Assembly (NCBI RefSeq): GCF_000282315.2
Contig: NZ_AKJN02000006.1
Location: 682,001-746,000 of the forward strand
DNA length: 64,000 nt
Source of the DNA: Pseudomonas sp. GM41(2012)
GTDB lineage: Bacteria > Pseudomonadota > Gammaproteobacteria > Pseudomonadales > Pseudomonadaceae
Reading direction: 5' to 3'
This document shows, piece after piece, positions 53,191 to 61,569 of this stretch (positions are counted from its first letter, which is position 1; each line of letters opens with the position of its first letter). The position numbers were made by a program, and so were the translations under genes. Under the pieces are notes generated by a model. That model searched no databases. It was not told where the DNA came from and worked only from the letters and a program-made list of their open reading frames with translations.

Positions 53191-55467
53191 ATGACCCTGA
53201 CCCCCGTTCGATTGCACAGCTGGTTGCGCCTGCAGCGCGAGGGTGTGTCTCTGGCCGCCCGGGCCGATGCGTTGTGCCGTGCGCTGCAGGATTGCCCCGA
53301 GGTGCGCCGGGCGGTTTATCTGAGTTGGCAAACCAATGCGCGGATTTACAGCCACGAGGGCGCCGCCCAGCATTTTCCACCGGGGCTGGGCGACCCTTCG
53401 CTGGCCAGTGATCAGCGGCTGTTCGATCGACTGGTCGAGGCGGGGCGGCTGGATCTGGCGCAAGTGCGTCAACTCGATTGCTGGTTGGCCGGGCGACTGC
53501 GCCGGGCCGCTATCAGCCATGGCCAGGTGTTTGATCTGGCCTTGCAACCGGGGCAGCCGGGGTTGCTGCTGGTGGAAGTGTGCGAGGGCGTGAGTCTTGA
53601 TTGGCTGGGTTGGGTGCAGGATTTGCTGACGACCTTGCTGAGCAGCGTCAACGGTATGCTGCGCGGCTCACCGCTGTTGGGCCACGATCCGCAACCGAGT
53701 CTGTTGCTCGATGCGCAAGGCCGACCGCTGGAGTTCAACGCGGCGCTGTTGGCACTACTCGCCGAAAAGCCGCTGACTGATGTGTTGGGCTTTTTGCCGG
53801 TCAATCACCGGGTGCTGGTACGCGCCTGCCTGGACCAGCAACGCGCCATCGACGGGGTCGAAGCGCAGTTCGAAGCGCAGATCCTGATCTGGACGTTTAT
53901 CCCCGATCCCCAGGACAACCGCGTGCTCGCCCGTTGCCGCGATGCCACGGCACAAGTGCTGGCCGAGCGTGAAGCGGCCACGGCACGCCGGTTGTACCGG
54001 CTGATCATCGAAAACACCACCGACCTGATTTCCCGACACACACCGGACGGACGCTTTCTGGATGCCTCGCCCGCGTCCTGGACATTGCTCGGCTACTGGC
54101 CGGAAGAGTTGCGCGGGCAAATGGCCCAGGGTTTGTTCCATGGTCAGGACCTGGCCAGCCTGGTGCAGCGCGCGCGGGATGCCCTGGAGCAGGACGGTTA
54201 TCACACGATGACCTATCGCATACGCCATCGCGACGGGCATTACCTGTGGTTCGAAACCGCGAGCCGGGCGATTCGTGAAACCTACACCGGGGCGGTGGTT
54301 GAAGTGGTTAGCGTCTCCCGGGACATTACCGCCCGGGTGCAAGCCGAGGAGAACAAGCGGCGCCTGGCGGAGGTGGTTGAAGCCAACACCGATCCGGTGT
54401 TGTTCATCGACCCCGAGGGGCAAGTCACTTACTTCAATCCAGCGGCGCGGCGCATTCTCGGGATCGACGAGCAACAACCGATGCCGGCCCTGGCGCAATT
54501 GTTCGCCAGCGGCGACCTGGCACGTCTGCAGCGCGATGGCTGGAGCAGCGCCGAGCGCGACGGTGTCTGGAGCACCGATGCGCGATTGCAACCACCGGGT
54601 GGCGGCACTTCAGTGCCGGTGTCGCTGGTGCTGCTGGCGCACCGTTCGGCCGGCGGCGAACGCTATTACTCGTTGGTGGCGCGGGACATGACCGAGCGTG
54701 AACTGCGTGAGGTGCAACAGCGCCGCCATCAGGACGAACTGGCCCACACAGCGCGGTTGGTCACCCTGGGTGAATTGGCCTCGGGCATCGCTCACGAAAT
54801 CAACCAGCCGCTGGCGGCGGTGGTCAATTACGCGAATGCCAGCCAGCGCTATTTACAGACGCTGGATTCCAATCCCCAGGCTGCCGCCCGAGTGGCGCAA
54901 GGACTGGAACGCATTACCTATCACGCCACGCATGCTTCAGAAGTGATCAGGCGTTTACGGGCGTTTCTGCGCAAGGGACAACGCCGGATGCAAGCCCTGA
55001 ATTTCACCGACGTCGCCCGCGAGGCCGTGCGTTTATGTGCCTGGGAAGCGAGCAATTGCCAAGTGACAATCGAGGATCGCCTGCCGGATAATCTGCCGCC
55101 GATTTATGCCGACCGGGTGCTGCTGGAGCAGGTCCTGCTCAATCTGTTGCGCAATGCCATCGATGCCAACCGCGAACAACATCCTGGGCAACCTTCACTG
55201 ATCGTGATGACTGCGGAGCAGGGCGGTGGTGCAACCGTGGAAATCAGTGTGCAAGACCAGGGACCTGGCGTCAGCGAGCCGGAACTGGAGCAGATATTTA
55301 CCCCGTTCTATACCAGCAAGGCCGATGGCCTGGGACTTGGCTTGTCCATGAGCCGCAGCATCATCGAAGGTTTCGGTGGCGAATTGCAGGCCCGACGCCA
55401 ACCTGTCGGGCTGCTGATGTGCTGCCGCTTGCCGCTGGCCGGCCCAACAAAACAACAACAGGAATAA
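53191..55467 (+). CDS. PAS-domain sensor histidine kinase (FixL-like)
   Basis: Cytoplasmic kinase of 758 aa. An N-terminal region of about 180 residues is unrecognised (GAF-like size). PAS-type segments follow: LLDAQGRPLEFNAALL, LIIENTTDLISRHTPDG with a PAC (YRIRHRDGHYLWFE), and VVEANTDPVLFIDPEG. The HisKA box is GELASGIAHEINQPLAAVVN with His535, and the HATPase domain has NLLRNAIDANR and GLGLGLSMSRS. No membrane span is seen. ATG 53191 is chosen over GTG 53188. A FixJ-type regulator gene follows 4 bp later. The divergent acyl-CoA/acetate genes suggest carboxylate sensing, by inference. Confidence 0.91.
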   Translation: MTLTPVRLHSWLRLQREGVSLAARADALCRALQDCPEVRRAVYLSWQTNARIYSHEGAAQHFPPGLGDPSLASDQRLFDRLVEAGRLDLAQVRQLDCWLAGRLRRAAISHGQVFDLALQPGQPGLLLVEVCEGVSLDWLGWVQDLLTTLLSSVNGMLRGSPLLGHDPQPSLLLDAQGRPLEFNAALLALLAEKPLTDVLGFLPVNHRVLVRACLDQQRAIDGVEAQFEAQILIWTFIPDPQDNRVLARCRDATAQVLAEREAATARRLYRLIIENTTDLISRHTPDGRFLDASPASWTLLGYWPEELRGQMAQGLFHGQDLASLVQRARDALEQDGYHTMTYRIRHRDGHYLWFETASRAIRETYTGAVVEVVSVSRDITARVQAEENKRRLAEVVEANTDPVLFIDPEGQVTYFNPAARRILGIDEQQPMPALAQLFASGDLARLQRDGWSSAERDGVWSTDARLQPPGGGTSVPVSLVLLAHRSAGGERYYSLVARDMTERELREVQQRRHQDELAHTARLVTLGELASGIAHEINQPLAAVVNYANASQRYLQTLDSNPQAAARVAQGLERITYHATHASEVIRRLRAFLRKGQRRMQALNFTDVAREAVRLCAWEASNCQVTIEDRLPDNLPPIYADRVLLEQVLLNLLRNAIDANREQHPGQPSLIVMTAEQGGGATVEISVQDQGPGVSEPELEQIFTPFYTSKADGLGLGLSMSRSIIEGFGGELQARRQPVGLLMCCRLPLAGPTKQQQE

Positions 55468-55471
55468 CGTA

Positions 55472-56107
55472 ATGGCAGGTGTGACGGAGCACGTGGTGTA
55501 TGTGGTTGACGACGATCAAGGCATGCTCGACTCAACGGTCTGGTTATTGGAATCGGTAGGGCTCAAGGCCTTGCCGTTTACCAGTGGGGTGGAGTTTCTC
55601 AATGCGTGTGATGCCACGCTCGATGCCTGCGTGTTGCTCGATGTTCGCATGCCCGGCATGGGCGGGTTGAACGTGCAGGAAGAAATGCGCGCACGTGAGC
55701 TGAACCTGCCGATCATTTTCGTCAGCGGGCACGCGGACGTGCCAATCGTGGTTCGCGCCTTCAAGGCGGGCGCCCATGACTTCATCGAGAAACCCTATAA
55801 CGAGCAATTGCTGCTGGACAGCGTGCAACAGGCGCTCAGCAATTGCGCGGCAAACCGCTCAGGCAATCAGGGCCACGAAGCCTTGCAGGCCCGCTTGCTG
55901 ACATTGACCCCACGGGAGCGCGATGTCTTGCTGCCGCTGGTCCAGGGTTACACCACCCGTGAGATCGCTGAACAACTGGGCGTGAGCGCAAAAACCGTCG
56001 ACCTGTATCGCTCTCGGGTGATGAAACGCATGCAGGCCAATACCTTGCCGGACCTGGTGGGCATGGCCATCGCCGCTGAACTGGTCGATCCGCTGAAGCT
56101 GCGGTGA
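55472..56107 (+). CDS. LuxR/FixJ-family response regulator
   Basis: A 211-aa regulator. The receiver domain has VYVVDDDQGM, phospho-acceptor Asp57 (LLDVRMPGMGG) and FIEKPYN. The C-terminal LuxR-type HTH (LTPRERDVLLPLVQGYTTRE, then GVSAKTVDLYRSRVMKRM) is typical of FixJ/TtrR regulators. AGGA lies within the end of the kinase gene, so the pair is translationally linked. Confidence 0.94.
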   Translation: MAGVTEHVVYVVDDDQGMLDSTVWLLESVGLKALPFTSGVEFLNACDATLDACVLLDVRMPGMGGLNVQEEMRARELNLPIIFVSGHADVPIVVRAFKAGAHDFIEKPYNEQLLLDSVQQALSNCAANRSGNQGHEALQARLLTLTPRERDVLLPLVQGYTTREIAEQLGVSAKTVDLYRSRVMKRMQANTLPDLVGMAIAAELVDPLKLR

Positions 56108-56141
56108 TTTGCGCAGGGGTAACAGGGGGGGGGGCAGATGA

Positions 56142-56342
56142 ATCCACCCCTCACCCTAACCCTCCCGAAACGTCGGACCGCCCCAGAGGGTAGAGGGGAC
56201 TGACCGAGTTGTTCTTAGAGTTACATCGACCTGAAAGCCCGAGTCGAACTCAGGTATAGAAGCACGTGGAGATCTGCCCCCTTTCCCCCTCTCCCCACTG
56301 GGGCGGTCCGACGTTTCGGGAGGGCTGGGGTGAGGGGTGGAT
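56142..56342. repeat. 200-bp inverted repeat with adjacent G10 tract
   Basis: ATCCACCCCTCACCC...CGAAACGTCGGACCGCCCC pairs with GGGGCGGTCCGACGTTTCGG...GGGTGAGGGGTGGAT across an 84-bp centre. A run of ten G (56125-56134) lies just before it. It explains most of the gap between the regulator and the AI-2E-type gene; ORFs reading through it are not supported. Confidence 0.85.
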
Positions 56343-56529
56343 CCTGAGCCGAACACGGAATCCAGGTTCACCCGATCCCAAGCTTCGCTTGCTCCACCCC
56401 CAACGCGTCCTCCCAATCCCAAATCCATCCAACCACTTATCCATCACCGCCATCCTCGTGTTGTCCATTGAGCGTCTATGCTGGGCTTACCGATCCCATC
56501 CCTCTGCAGCGATCTGCAAGGAGGCAGCA
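56343..56529 (+). other. Intergenic region upstream of the AI-2E-type gene
   Basis: No gene is seen. An open frame continues through but has repeat-like composition. AAGGAGG at 56518-56524 is the ribosome site for ATG 56530. Confidence 0.4.
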
Positions 56530-57630
56530 ATGGTGCCCACATCCAGCTCCGAGAAGGCGTTCACTCGCAGTCTGCTCGATGTTTTGATCCGTGCCGGGTT
56601 GATTGCCGTACTGGTGCTGTTCTGCTTTGAGATTTTCAGTCCGTTCCGCGACCTCATGCTGTGGTCGCTGATCCTGGCGATCACTCTTTATCCATTGCAA
56701 GAGCGGCTCAAGGGGCCGCTGGGGCAGAAAGACGGCCGTATTGCGACGCTGATTGTGCTGGTCGCTATCGTTGTGCTCATGGTGCCGATCTATCTGTTGG
56801 TCACCTCGATTGCCGATTCGGTCGAGCACGCCATGACCACCATCAGGGACGGCAACTTCCATATTCCGCCACCCGCCGATTCAGTCGCTGACTGGCCGTT
56901 AGTGGGCAAGCGTCTCTCTGCTATATGGCTGCAGGCCTCCACCGATCTTCCCGACCTGACAGCGAAGTACCTGCCGCAGATAAAACATTTCAGCGTGAGT
57001 TTCCTGGCCAAACTGGCCGGCGTCGGCATGGGGTTCCTCACTTTTATCTTTGCATTGATCATCGCCGGCATTTTCATGGCCTATGGCGAGAGCGGCAGGC
57101 GCAGTGCGATACAGATCGCTTCACGCGTCAGCGATCCGGGCAAGGGGCCGAAAATCGCCGACCTGTGTACCGCGACGATCCGGGCAGTCGCGCTGGGGGT
57201 GGTCGGCATCGCCTTCATCCAGATGCTGCTGGTCGGCATCGGATTCGTGCTCAAGGGTGTCCCCGGTGCCGGATTGCTTGCGCTGGCCGTATTGCTGCTG
57301 GGCATCATGCAATTACCGGCGACCCTGATTACCCTGCCGGTGATTGCCTACGTGTTCGCCACCGAAGGGGCCAGCACGGCGACCATCATCTTCGCCATCT
57401 ATGTGTTCGTTGCCGGCCTGGTCGATAACGTGCTCAAGCCTTTGCTGCTGGGGCGCGGTGTCGATGTGCCGATGCCGGTGGTGCTGATCGGAGCCTTGGG
57501 CGGCATGGTCACCAGCGGTATCCTCGGGCTGTTCATCGGCCCGGTGGTGCTTGCGGTCGGCTATCAGTTGTTCTGGCAATGGGTGGAGGATCAGCCGCAG
57601 AACAGACCGGACGTCCCGCCGACGTTATGA
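56530..57630 (+). CDS. AI-2E-family (UPF0118) permease
   Basis: Inner-membrane protein of 366 aa with about eight spans. It has the family layout: an N-terminal pair of spans (VLFCFEIFSPFRDLMLWSLI), a periplasmic helical insert (about 95-155), and a C-terminal block with DNVLKPLLLGRGVDVPMPVV. The family includes TqsA-type exporters and Na+/H+ antiporters, so the substrate cannot be stated. ATG 56530 has a strong AAGGAGG. Confidence 0.9.
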   Translation: MVPTSSSEKAFTRSLLDVLIRAGLIAVLVLFCFEIFSPFRDLMLWSLILAITLYPLQERLKGPLGQKDGRIATLIVLVAIVVLMVPIYLLVTSIADSVEHAMTTIRDGNFHIPPPADSVADWPLVGKRLSAIWLQASTDLPDLTAKYLPQIKHFSVSFLAKLAGVGMGFLTFIFALIIAGIFMAYGESGRRSAIQIASRVSDPGKGPKIADLCTATIRAVALGVVGIAFIQMLLVGIGFVLKGVPGAGLLALAVLLLGIMQLPATLITLPVIAYVFATEGASTATIIFAIYVFVAGLVDNVLKPLLLGRGVDVPMPVVLIGALGGMVTSGILGLFIGPVVLAVGYQLFWQWVEDQPQNRPDVPPTL

Positions 57631-57697
57631 CTGCCCGGGCTTGCGCTAGCATGAAAGATGTTCAGGCCACTCGGCTACGCCTAGAGAGGGTTGAATC

Positions 57698-58162
57698 ATG
57701 ACCATTCACTCCTGGGAAAAACTCTACCTCGATGACCTGAGCCTGGGTCAGCAGTTCGAAAGCGACAGCCTGCGTGTCCATCGGGCGTCGATGCTGGCCT
57801 TTGCTCAGGAGTTCGACCCGCAACCGTTTCACCTCGATCCTGAAGCCGCTGAGCTGAGCCTGTTCCGTGGTCTGGCGGCCAGCGGCTGGAACACCGCAGC
57901 CCTGACCATGAAACTGCTGGTGGAAAGCGTGCCGTTGGCAGACGGGATCATAGGCCTGAGCATTGAGTTGAGCTGGCCGACGCCAACCTACCCGGACGAT
58001 CTGTTGCGTCTGCAATGCACCGTGCAGGCCATCGATCCATCCAGCTCCAAACCAGATCGGGGTGTGGTGACCCTGTTCATGGAAACACTCAATCAAAACG
58101 ACAAGGTCGTGCAGCGAGCCACCGGCAAACTGCTGGTCTTCAGAAGACCGGCGCCTGATTGA
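57698..58162 (+). CDS. MaoC-like hotdog dehydratase
   Basis: A 154-aa single hotdog protein. The segment FAQEFDPQPFHLDPEAAE matches the (R)-hydratase motif with catalytic Asp and His. Enzymes of this type hydrate enoyl-CoA to (R)-3-hydroxyacyl-CoA, which could feed PHA synthesis, but a small stand-alone MaoC may have another substrate. GAGAGGG precedes ATG 57698. Confidence 0.85.
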   Translation: MTIHSWEKLYLDDLSLGQQFESDSLRVHRASMLAFAQEFDPQPFHLDPEAAELSLFRGLAASGWNTAALTMKLLVESVPLADGIIGLSIELSWPTPTYPDDLLRLQCTVQAIDPSSSKPDRGVVTLFMETLNQNDKVVQRATGKLLVFRRPAPD

Positions 58163-58196
58163 GAAAGTAGTCATGGGTGTGGGGAGCGTGCGTGAT

Positions 58197-58214
58197 CGGC
58201 AAGGCGTCTTGCCG
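58197..58214 (+). terminator. Hairpin after the MaoC-like gene
   Basis: CGGCAAG and CTTGCCG form a 7-bp stem with a GCGT loop, 34 bp after the stop. No long U-run follows. Confidence 0.5.
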
Positions 58215-58262
58215 TTACATTGAGCGCGCTCTTTGTCGATTGCAGGGGCCGGAGGCGGCGTT

Positions 58263-59447
58263 TTGAAAACATTCCTGCTCAGACCTAGCGCCTCAACGCT
58301 GAACATGTTGCGTCAAGCCTGCCTACAACGCCGTGATGCAGTGCCGCCAACGTTAACCGAAAAAGCGCTCATCCCTGGCATTCCAGATGCCCGCTACTGG
58401 CTGGATCAGGATCTGACGCCGTTCATTCGGGATGTGAGTCAGGCCAACCTTCGAGAAGCCGAGACGCTCGCCAGCGCAGGGATGCCCAATGACACCCTGC
58501 CGCTGGCCAGCATGTTGGCCGTTTCAGGGGGCGGCGATGCAGGCACCTTCGCAGGGGGCATCATTGCGGGCTGGACCCTGCATGGGTCTCGTCCCGTGTT
58601 CAAAGTCGTCACCGGCATTAGCGCTGGCGCCCTGGTCGCCCCGTTTGCCTACCTGGGGCCCCAGTACGACGGGGTCATTCTGGGTATCTGCAATGCAGTC
58701 GGTCCAAAAGACATATTCCATTCGCGCAATGTGCTGACCCGTCTTGCCAGCGACGGTATCGCGCACAGCAAGCCTCTGTCGCGGCTGATTGCGCAGCACG
58801 TCACTGAAGAGGTGCTTGCGGCGATCGCGGCGGAATACGCCAAAGGACGTCTTCTGATGATCGGCACCACCGACCTTGATTCAGGACGCCCGGTCACCTG
58901 GAACATGGGCGCTATTGCCTCAAGCCAGGCACCGGGCGCGCTCGACCTGTTTCGCAACATCATGATCGCGTCGATGAGTATTCCCGGCGCCGTCTCACCC
59001 GTCATGATCGATGTGGAGGTAGACGGTCAACAGTTTCAGGAAATGCACGTGGACGGAGGCGTCCTGACTCAGGTGTTCCTTTACCCACCCGGCACCGTGA
59101 TGGCGCTGAACCGCGTGACCGGGGCGCGTTTGCGTGATGAACGGCATTTCTATGTCATTCGCAATGGCAAACTGGAGCTGCAATGGTCCGGAACCAAGCG
59201 TCGCACCTTGAGCATCGGCGGTCGCGCCATCAGCGCATTGATCCAGACCCAGGGGATCAGCGATCTGGATCGAATTTACCGAATTGCACAGCAGGATGGC
59301 GCGGACTTCAATCTGGCGTACATCGGCTCCGACTTTGATATTTCCCGCAATCACAGATTTGATGGCGAGTACATGAAGCGCTTGTTCGAATACGCCTTTG
59401 AACTCAGCGCGAAAGGCTATCCGTGGCATAAATCGCCGAGTACGTGA
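58263..59447 (+). CDS. Patatin-like phospholipase
   Basis: Serine lipid acyl hydrolase with a Ser-Asp dyad, about 394 aa from the proposed TTG. The oxyanion motif is SGGGDAGTFAGG, the nucleophile lies in GISAGAL, and the catalytic Asp in VDGGVL. TTG 58263 has GGAGG seven bases upstream; the frame is open from TTG 58233. Many homologues are lipoproteins, but no clear signal peptide or lipobox is visible here; CLQRRDAVPPTLTEKALIPG begins the conserved part. The N-terminus is therefore uncertain. Confidence 0.8.
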   Translation: MKTFLLRPSASTLNMLRQACLQRRDAVPPTLTEKALIPGIPDARYWLDQDLTPFIRDVSQANLREAETLASAGMPNDTLPLASMLAVSGGGDAGTFAGGIIAGWTLHGSRPVFKVVTGISAGALVAPFAYLGPQYDGVILGICNAVGPKDIFHSRNVLTRLASDGIAHSKPLSRLIAQHVTEEVLAAIAAEYAKGRLLMIGTTDLDSGRPVTWNMGAIASSQAPGALDLFRNIMIASMSIPGAVSPVMIDVEVDGQQFQEMHVDGGVLTQVFLYPPGTVMALNRVTGARLRDERHFYVIRNGKLELQWSGTKRRTLSIGGRAISALIQTQGISDLDRIYRIAQQDGADFNLAYIGSDFDISRNHRFDGEYMKRLFEYAFELSAKGYPWHKSPST

Positions 59448-59500
59448 GAGAGGGCCGGCGCACTGCCTACCCGAAGTATCCCGGACTTGCACCAGAGAAA

Positions 59501-60148
59501 TCAGCTGACCGGCTCGGCGGTACAGCTCATCGCCCCTGAACCTGGCTTCTGGAAAATCACCCCGTTGCCGTCTTGCCAGAAGCGGTAGTTCCCCAGGGAA
59601 TCCTTGCCGGTGTATTGGGTTCCCGAATCACTCGGCACCTGGTTCAGGGTGATCGAGGTGTTCGCCCATTTCAGGTACACGACACCTGGCTGCGAGTTAA
59701 AGAACGTGGCGGAAATCAGTGCGTTAAACCCGGTACAACGAAAAGCCAGGGGGCCTTCGGTGAGCCTGTCTGGATCCTTGGTTCTCACAATGGCCGAGCC
59801 TTGGCGGAGCTGGTACGCGCGCTCGGCATAACTTCGGATCGTGCACGCCTTGGGCTCAGACGTGGACGCACACTGATTACGGGAGTCGATCCAGAACTGC
59901 TGGTCGATCAAGACTTTGTCTGGCCGCGGTACTGAACGTTCATCCGTGAGCGCCAGACGATAAAGACGCGTCAGTTCGATATCCATCTGCGCCAGTTGCG
60001 AGTCGCGACAGATAAGTTTTTCCACGGATGCCCTTGCCGTGGCGCAGTCGAAGCTGGTCTTGAACGACGCAGCATTTGCGCAGGTGCTCGTCGCCGCGCA
60101 AACGCTGGCAGCGAGCAGACAGGTGAAAAGGCTCGTGACCGTTTTCAT
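59501..60148 (-). CDS. Two-domain lysozyme inhibitor (LprI + MliC domains)
   Basis: Predicted periplasmic protein of 215 aa. A signal peptide (LFTCLLAASVCAATSTCANA) is followed by an LprI/DUF1311 domain with paired Cys (FDCATARASVEKLICRDSQL, CASTSEPKACTIRSY). A C-terminal MliC-type C-lysozyme inhibitor domain follows (FRCTGFNALISATF, VYLKWANTSITLNQVPSDSG, YRFWQDGNGVIF). Both domain families bind lysozyme, so this appears to be a natural fusion. The start is ATG 60148; the longer frame is unlikely. It is a single gene. Confidence 0.82.
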   Translation of the reverse strand: MKTVTSLFTCLLAASVCAATSTCANAASFKTSFDCATARASVEKLICRDSQLAQMDIELTRLYRLALTDERSVPRPDKVLIDQQFWIDSRNQCASTSEPKACTIRSYAERAYQLRQGSAIVRTKDPDRLTEGPLAFRCTGFNALISATFFNSQPGVVYLKWANTSITLNQVPSDSGTQYTGKDSLGNYRFWQDGNGVIFQKPGSGAMSCTAEPVS

Positions 60149-60476
60149 GTTGGCTTCACCCAGATCATTACGTGATCCCCGGATCGCCATGGAACCTATC
60201 GATCTGTTGGACATTCATTCGTTCGCATTGGGTGTATCGCAGTGTAAGTCAGTGCTCAAAACTTGCCACACCGCCGGGCGCAGAAACGCATGCCTTGTAG
60301 CCGCTGGCGAAGCCTGCGTCCGGCTCTACAGATCACGTAAGGGATTACCGAGGATCCGTAGGGCATGTTAAAAAATGTTAGATTAAAAAAATACTTCACA
60401 TAATCCGATCATTGGTAGATGATCTCCATCAGCCGGTATGACAACCTGATAACACGACAAAAACAGGATTGCCTTG
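60149..60476 (+). promoter_or_regulatory. Upstream region of the tetronate operon
   Basis: No gene is seen. A lone REP half (CCTTGTAGCCGCTGGCGAAG, about 60293-60330) is followed by an AT-rich block (60368-60402) suited to a promoter. A dyad GATCAT-N6-ATGATC lies at 60407-60424, a candidate operator. CAGGA precedes the small ORF at 60477. Confidence 0.45.
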
Positions 60477-60644
60477 ATGTTCGATGAGATCCCGACTCAT
60501 GTGCTCAATGACAGCGCCCCTCGGCGGATTTATCCGCTCGGCGCTGTTCCTGTCTACCGCAGCCCTCTCTACAACGCGGCCAATGTCTGCGCCTTGCAGG
60601 CGCGCAAGCAGTCGCTGCTTTCCTCTGGAGTACCCCATGAATAA
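60477..60644 (+). CDS. Possible small ORF overlapping the ltnD start
   Basis: A 55-codon frame (MFDEIPTHVLNDSAPRRIYP...) with CAGGA eight to nine bases upstream of ATG 60477. It ends 8 bp inside ltnD, so translation of the two could be coupled. Third-base GC is moderately high, as for real Pseudomonas coding DNA. The product is not recognised: no signal peptide, one Cys. It could be a leader peptide, a small protein, or the truncated end of a lost gene. Confidence 0.4.
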   Translation: MFDEIPTHVLNDSAPRRIYPLGAVPVYRSPLYNAANVCALQARKQSLLSSGVPHE

Positions 60645-61542
60645 CAAGAATGTCGGTGTGGTCGGTCTGGGCGCGATGGGCCTGGGCATTGCTCGCTCGT
60701 TGTTGCGCAGCGGTTTCAATGTGCATGCCTGTGATGTGCGAGCTGCTGTGACTGAACAGTTTGCCGGGGAGGGCGGTGTGGCTTGCGCTTCGCCGTCGCA
60801 CATGGCCGCTGAGTGTGACGTGATAGTGACCGTGGTGGTCAACGCCGAGCAGACCGAAACCGTACTGTTTGGTGAGGGTGGTGCCGTGGCCGCACTGCGG
60901 CCGGGCAGTCTGGTGATTGGCTGTGCCACCGTAGCCCCGACTTACGCGGTGGATCTGGGCCAGCGCTTGGCCGCGTTGGGCCTGCTGTATCTGGATGCAC
61001 CGATTTCCGGTGGCGCCGCCAAGGCGGCCGCTGGCGAGATGACCATGATGACCTCGGGGCCGGCCGACGCCTATACCAAGGCTGAGTCGATCCTGGCGGG
61101 CATGGCCGGCAAGGTGTATCGCCTGGGTGACGTTCATGGCCTGGGGTCGAAGGTCAAAATCATCAACCAGCTCCTCGCCGGGGTGCACATCGCCGCTTCT
61201 GCCGAAGCCATGGCGCTGGGCCTGCGTGAAGGGGTCGATGCCGATGCACTCTATGAGGTGATCACCCATAGCGCCGGTAATTCCTGGATGTTCGAAAACC
61301 GCGTACCGCACATTCTCAAGGCTGACTACACGCCGTTGTCCGCGGTGGATATTTTCGTCAAGGACCTGGGCCTGGTGCTGGATACCGCCCGGGCGAGCAA
61401 ATTCCCGCTGCCGCTGTCGGCCACCGCTCACCAGATGTTCATGCAGGCGTCCAGTGCCGGCTTCGGTCGTGAAGACGACTCAGCAGTAATCAAGATTTTC
61501 CCGGGCATCGAATTGCCGACTGCCAAGCCCCAGTCCGTTTGA
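60637..61542 (+). CDS. ltnD: L-threonate dehydrogenase (LtnD)
   Basis: NAD-dependent beta-hydroxyacid dehydrogenase of 301 aa, first step of threonate/tetronate catabolism (oxidation at C2). The Rossmann motif is VGLGAMGLGIARSL, the substrate motif DAPISGGAAKAAAGEMT, and the catalytic Lys lies in GLGSKVKIINQLLAG. ATG 60637 follows CTGGAG; the upstream open frame is not used. It is the first of ltnD-otnK-otnC, which fixes the pathway assignment. Confidence 0.92.
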   Translation: MNNKNVGVVGLGAMGLGIARSLLRSGFNVHACDVRAAVTEQFAGEGGVACASPSHMAAECDVIVTVVVNAEQTETVLFGEGGAVAALRPGSLVIGCATVAPTYAVDLGQRLAALGLLYLDAPISGGAAKAAAGEMTMMTSGPADAYTKAESILAGMAGKVYRLGDVHGLGSKVKIINQLLAGVHIAASAEAMALGLREGVDADALYEVITHSAGNSWMFENRVPHILKADYTPLSAVDIFVKDLGLVLDTARASKFPLPLSATAHQMFMQASSAGFGREDDSAVIKIFPGIELPTAKPQSV

Positions 61543-61569
61543 AGCCCGAGCCCGTTTGAGGAACACCCC

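Noticed and set aside
56266..56529. 88-codon N-terminal extension of the AI-2E-type permease
   Set aside because: It runs through an inverted repeat, has no ribosome site, and ATG 56530 has a strong AAGGAGG followed by a normal family start.
57698..58162. MaoC-like protein as PhaJ feeding the PHB locus
   Set aside because: It has a compatible motif but lies 12 kb away among unrelated genes with no PhaR-like box seen; not enough to claim a PHA role.
60484..60636. N-terminal extension of LtnD
   Set aside because: The Rossmann motif must lie near the N-terminus and GGAG precedes ATG 60637; a different frame here is the small ORF at 60477.
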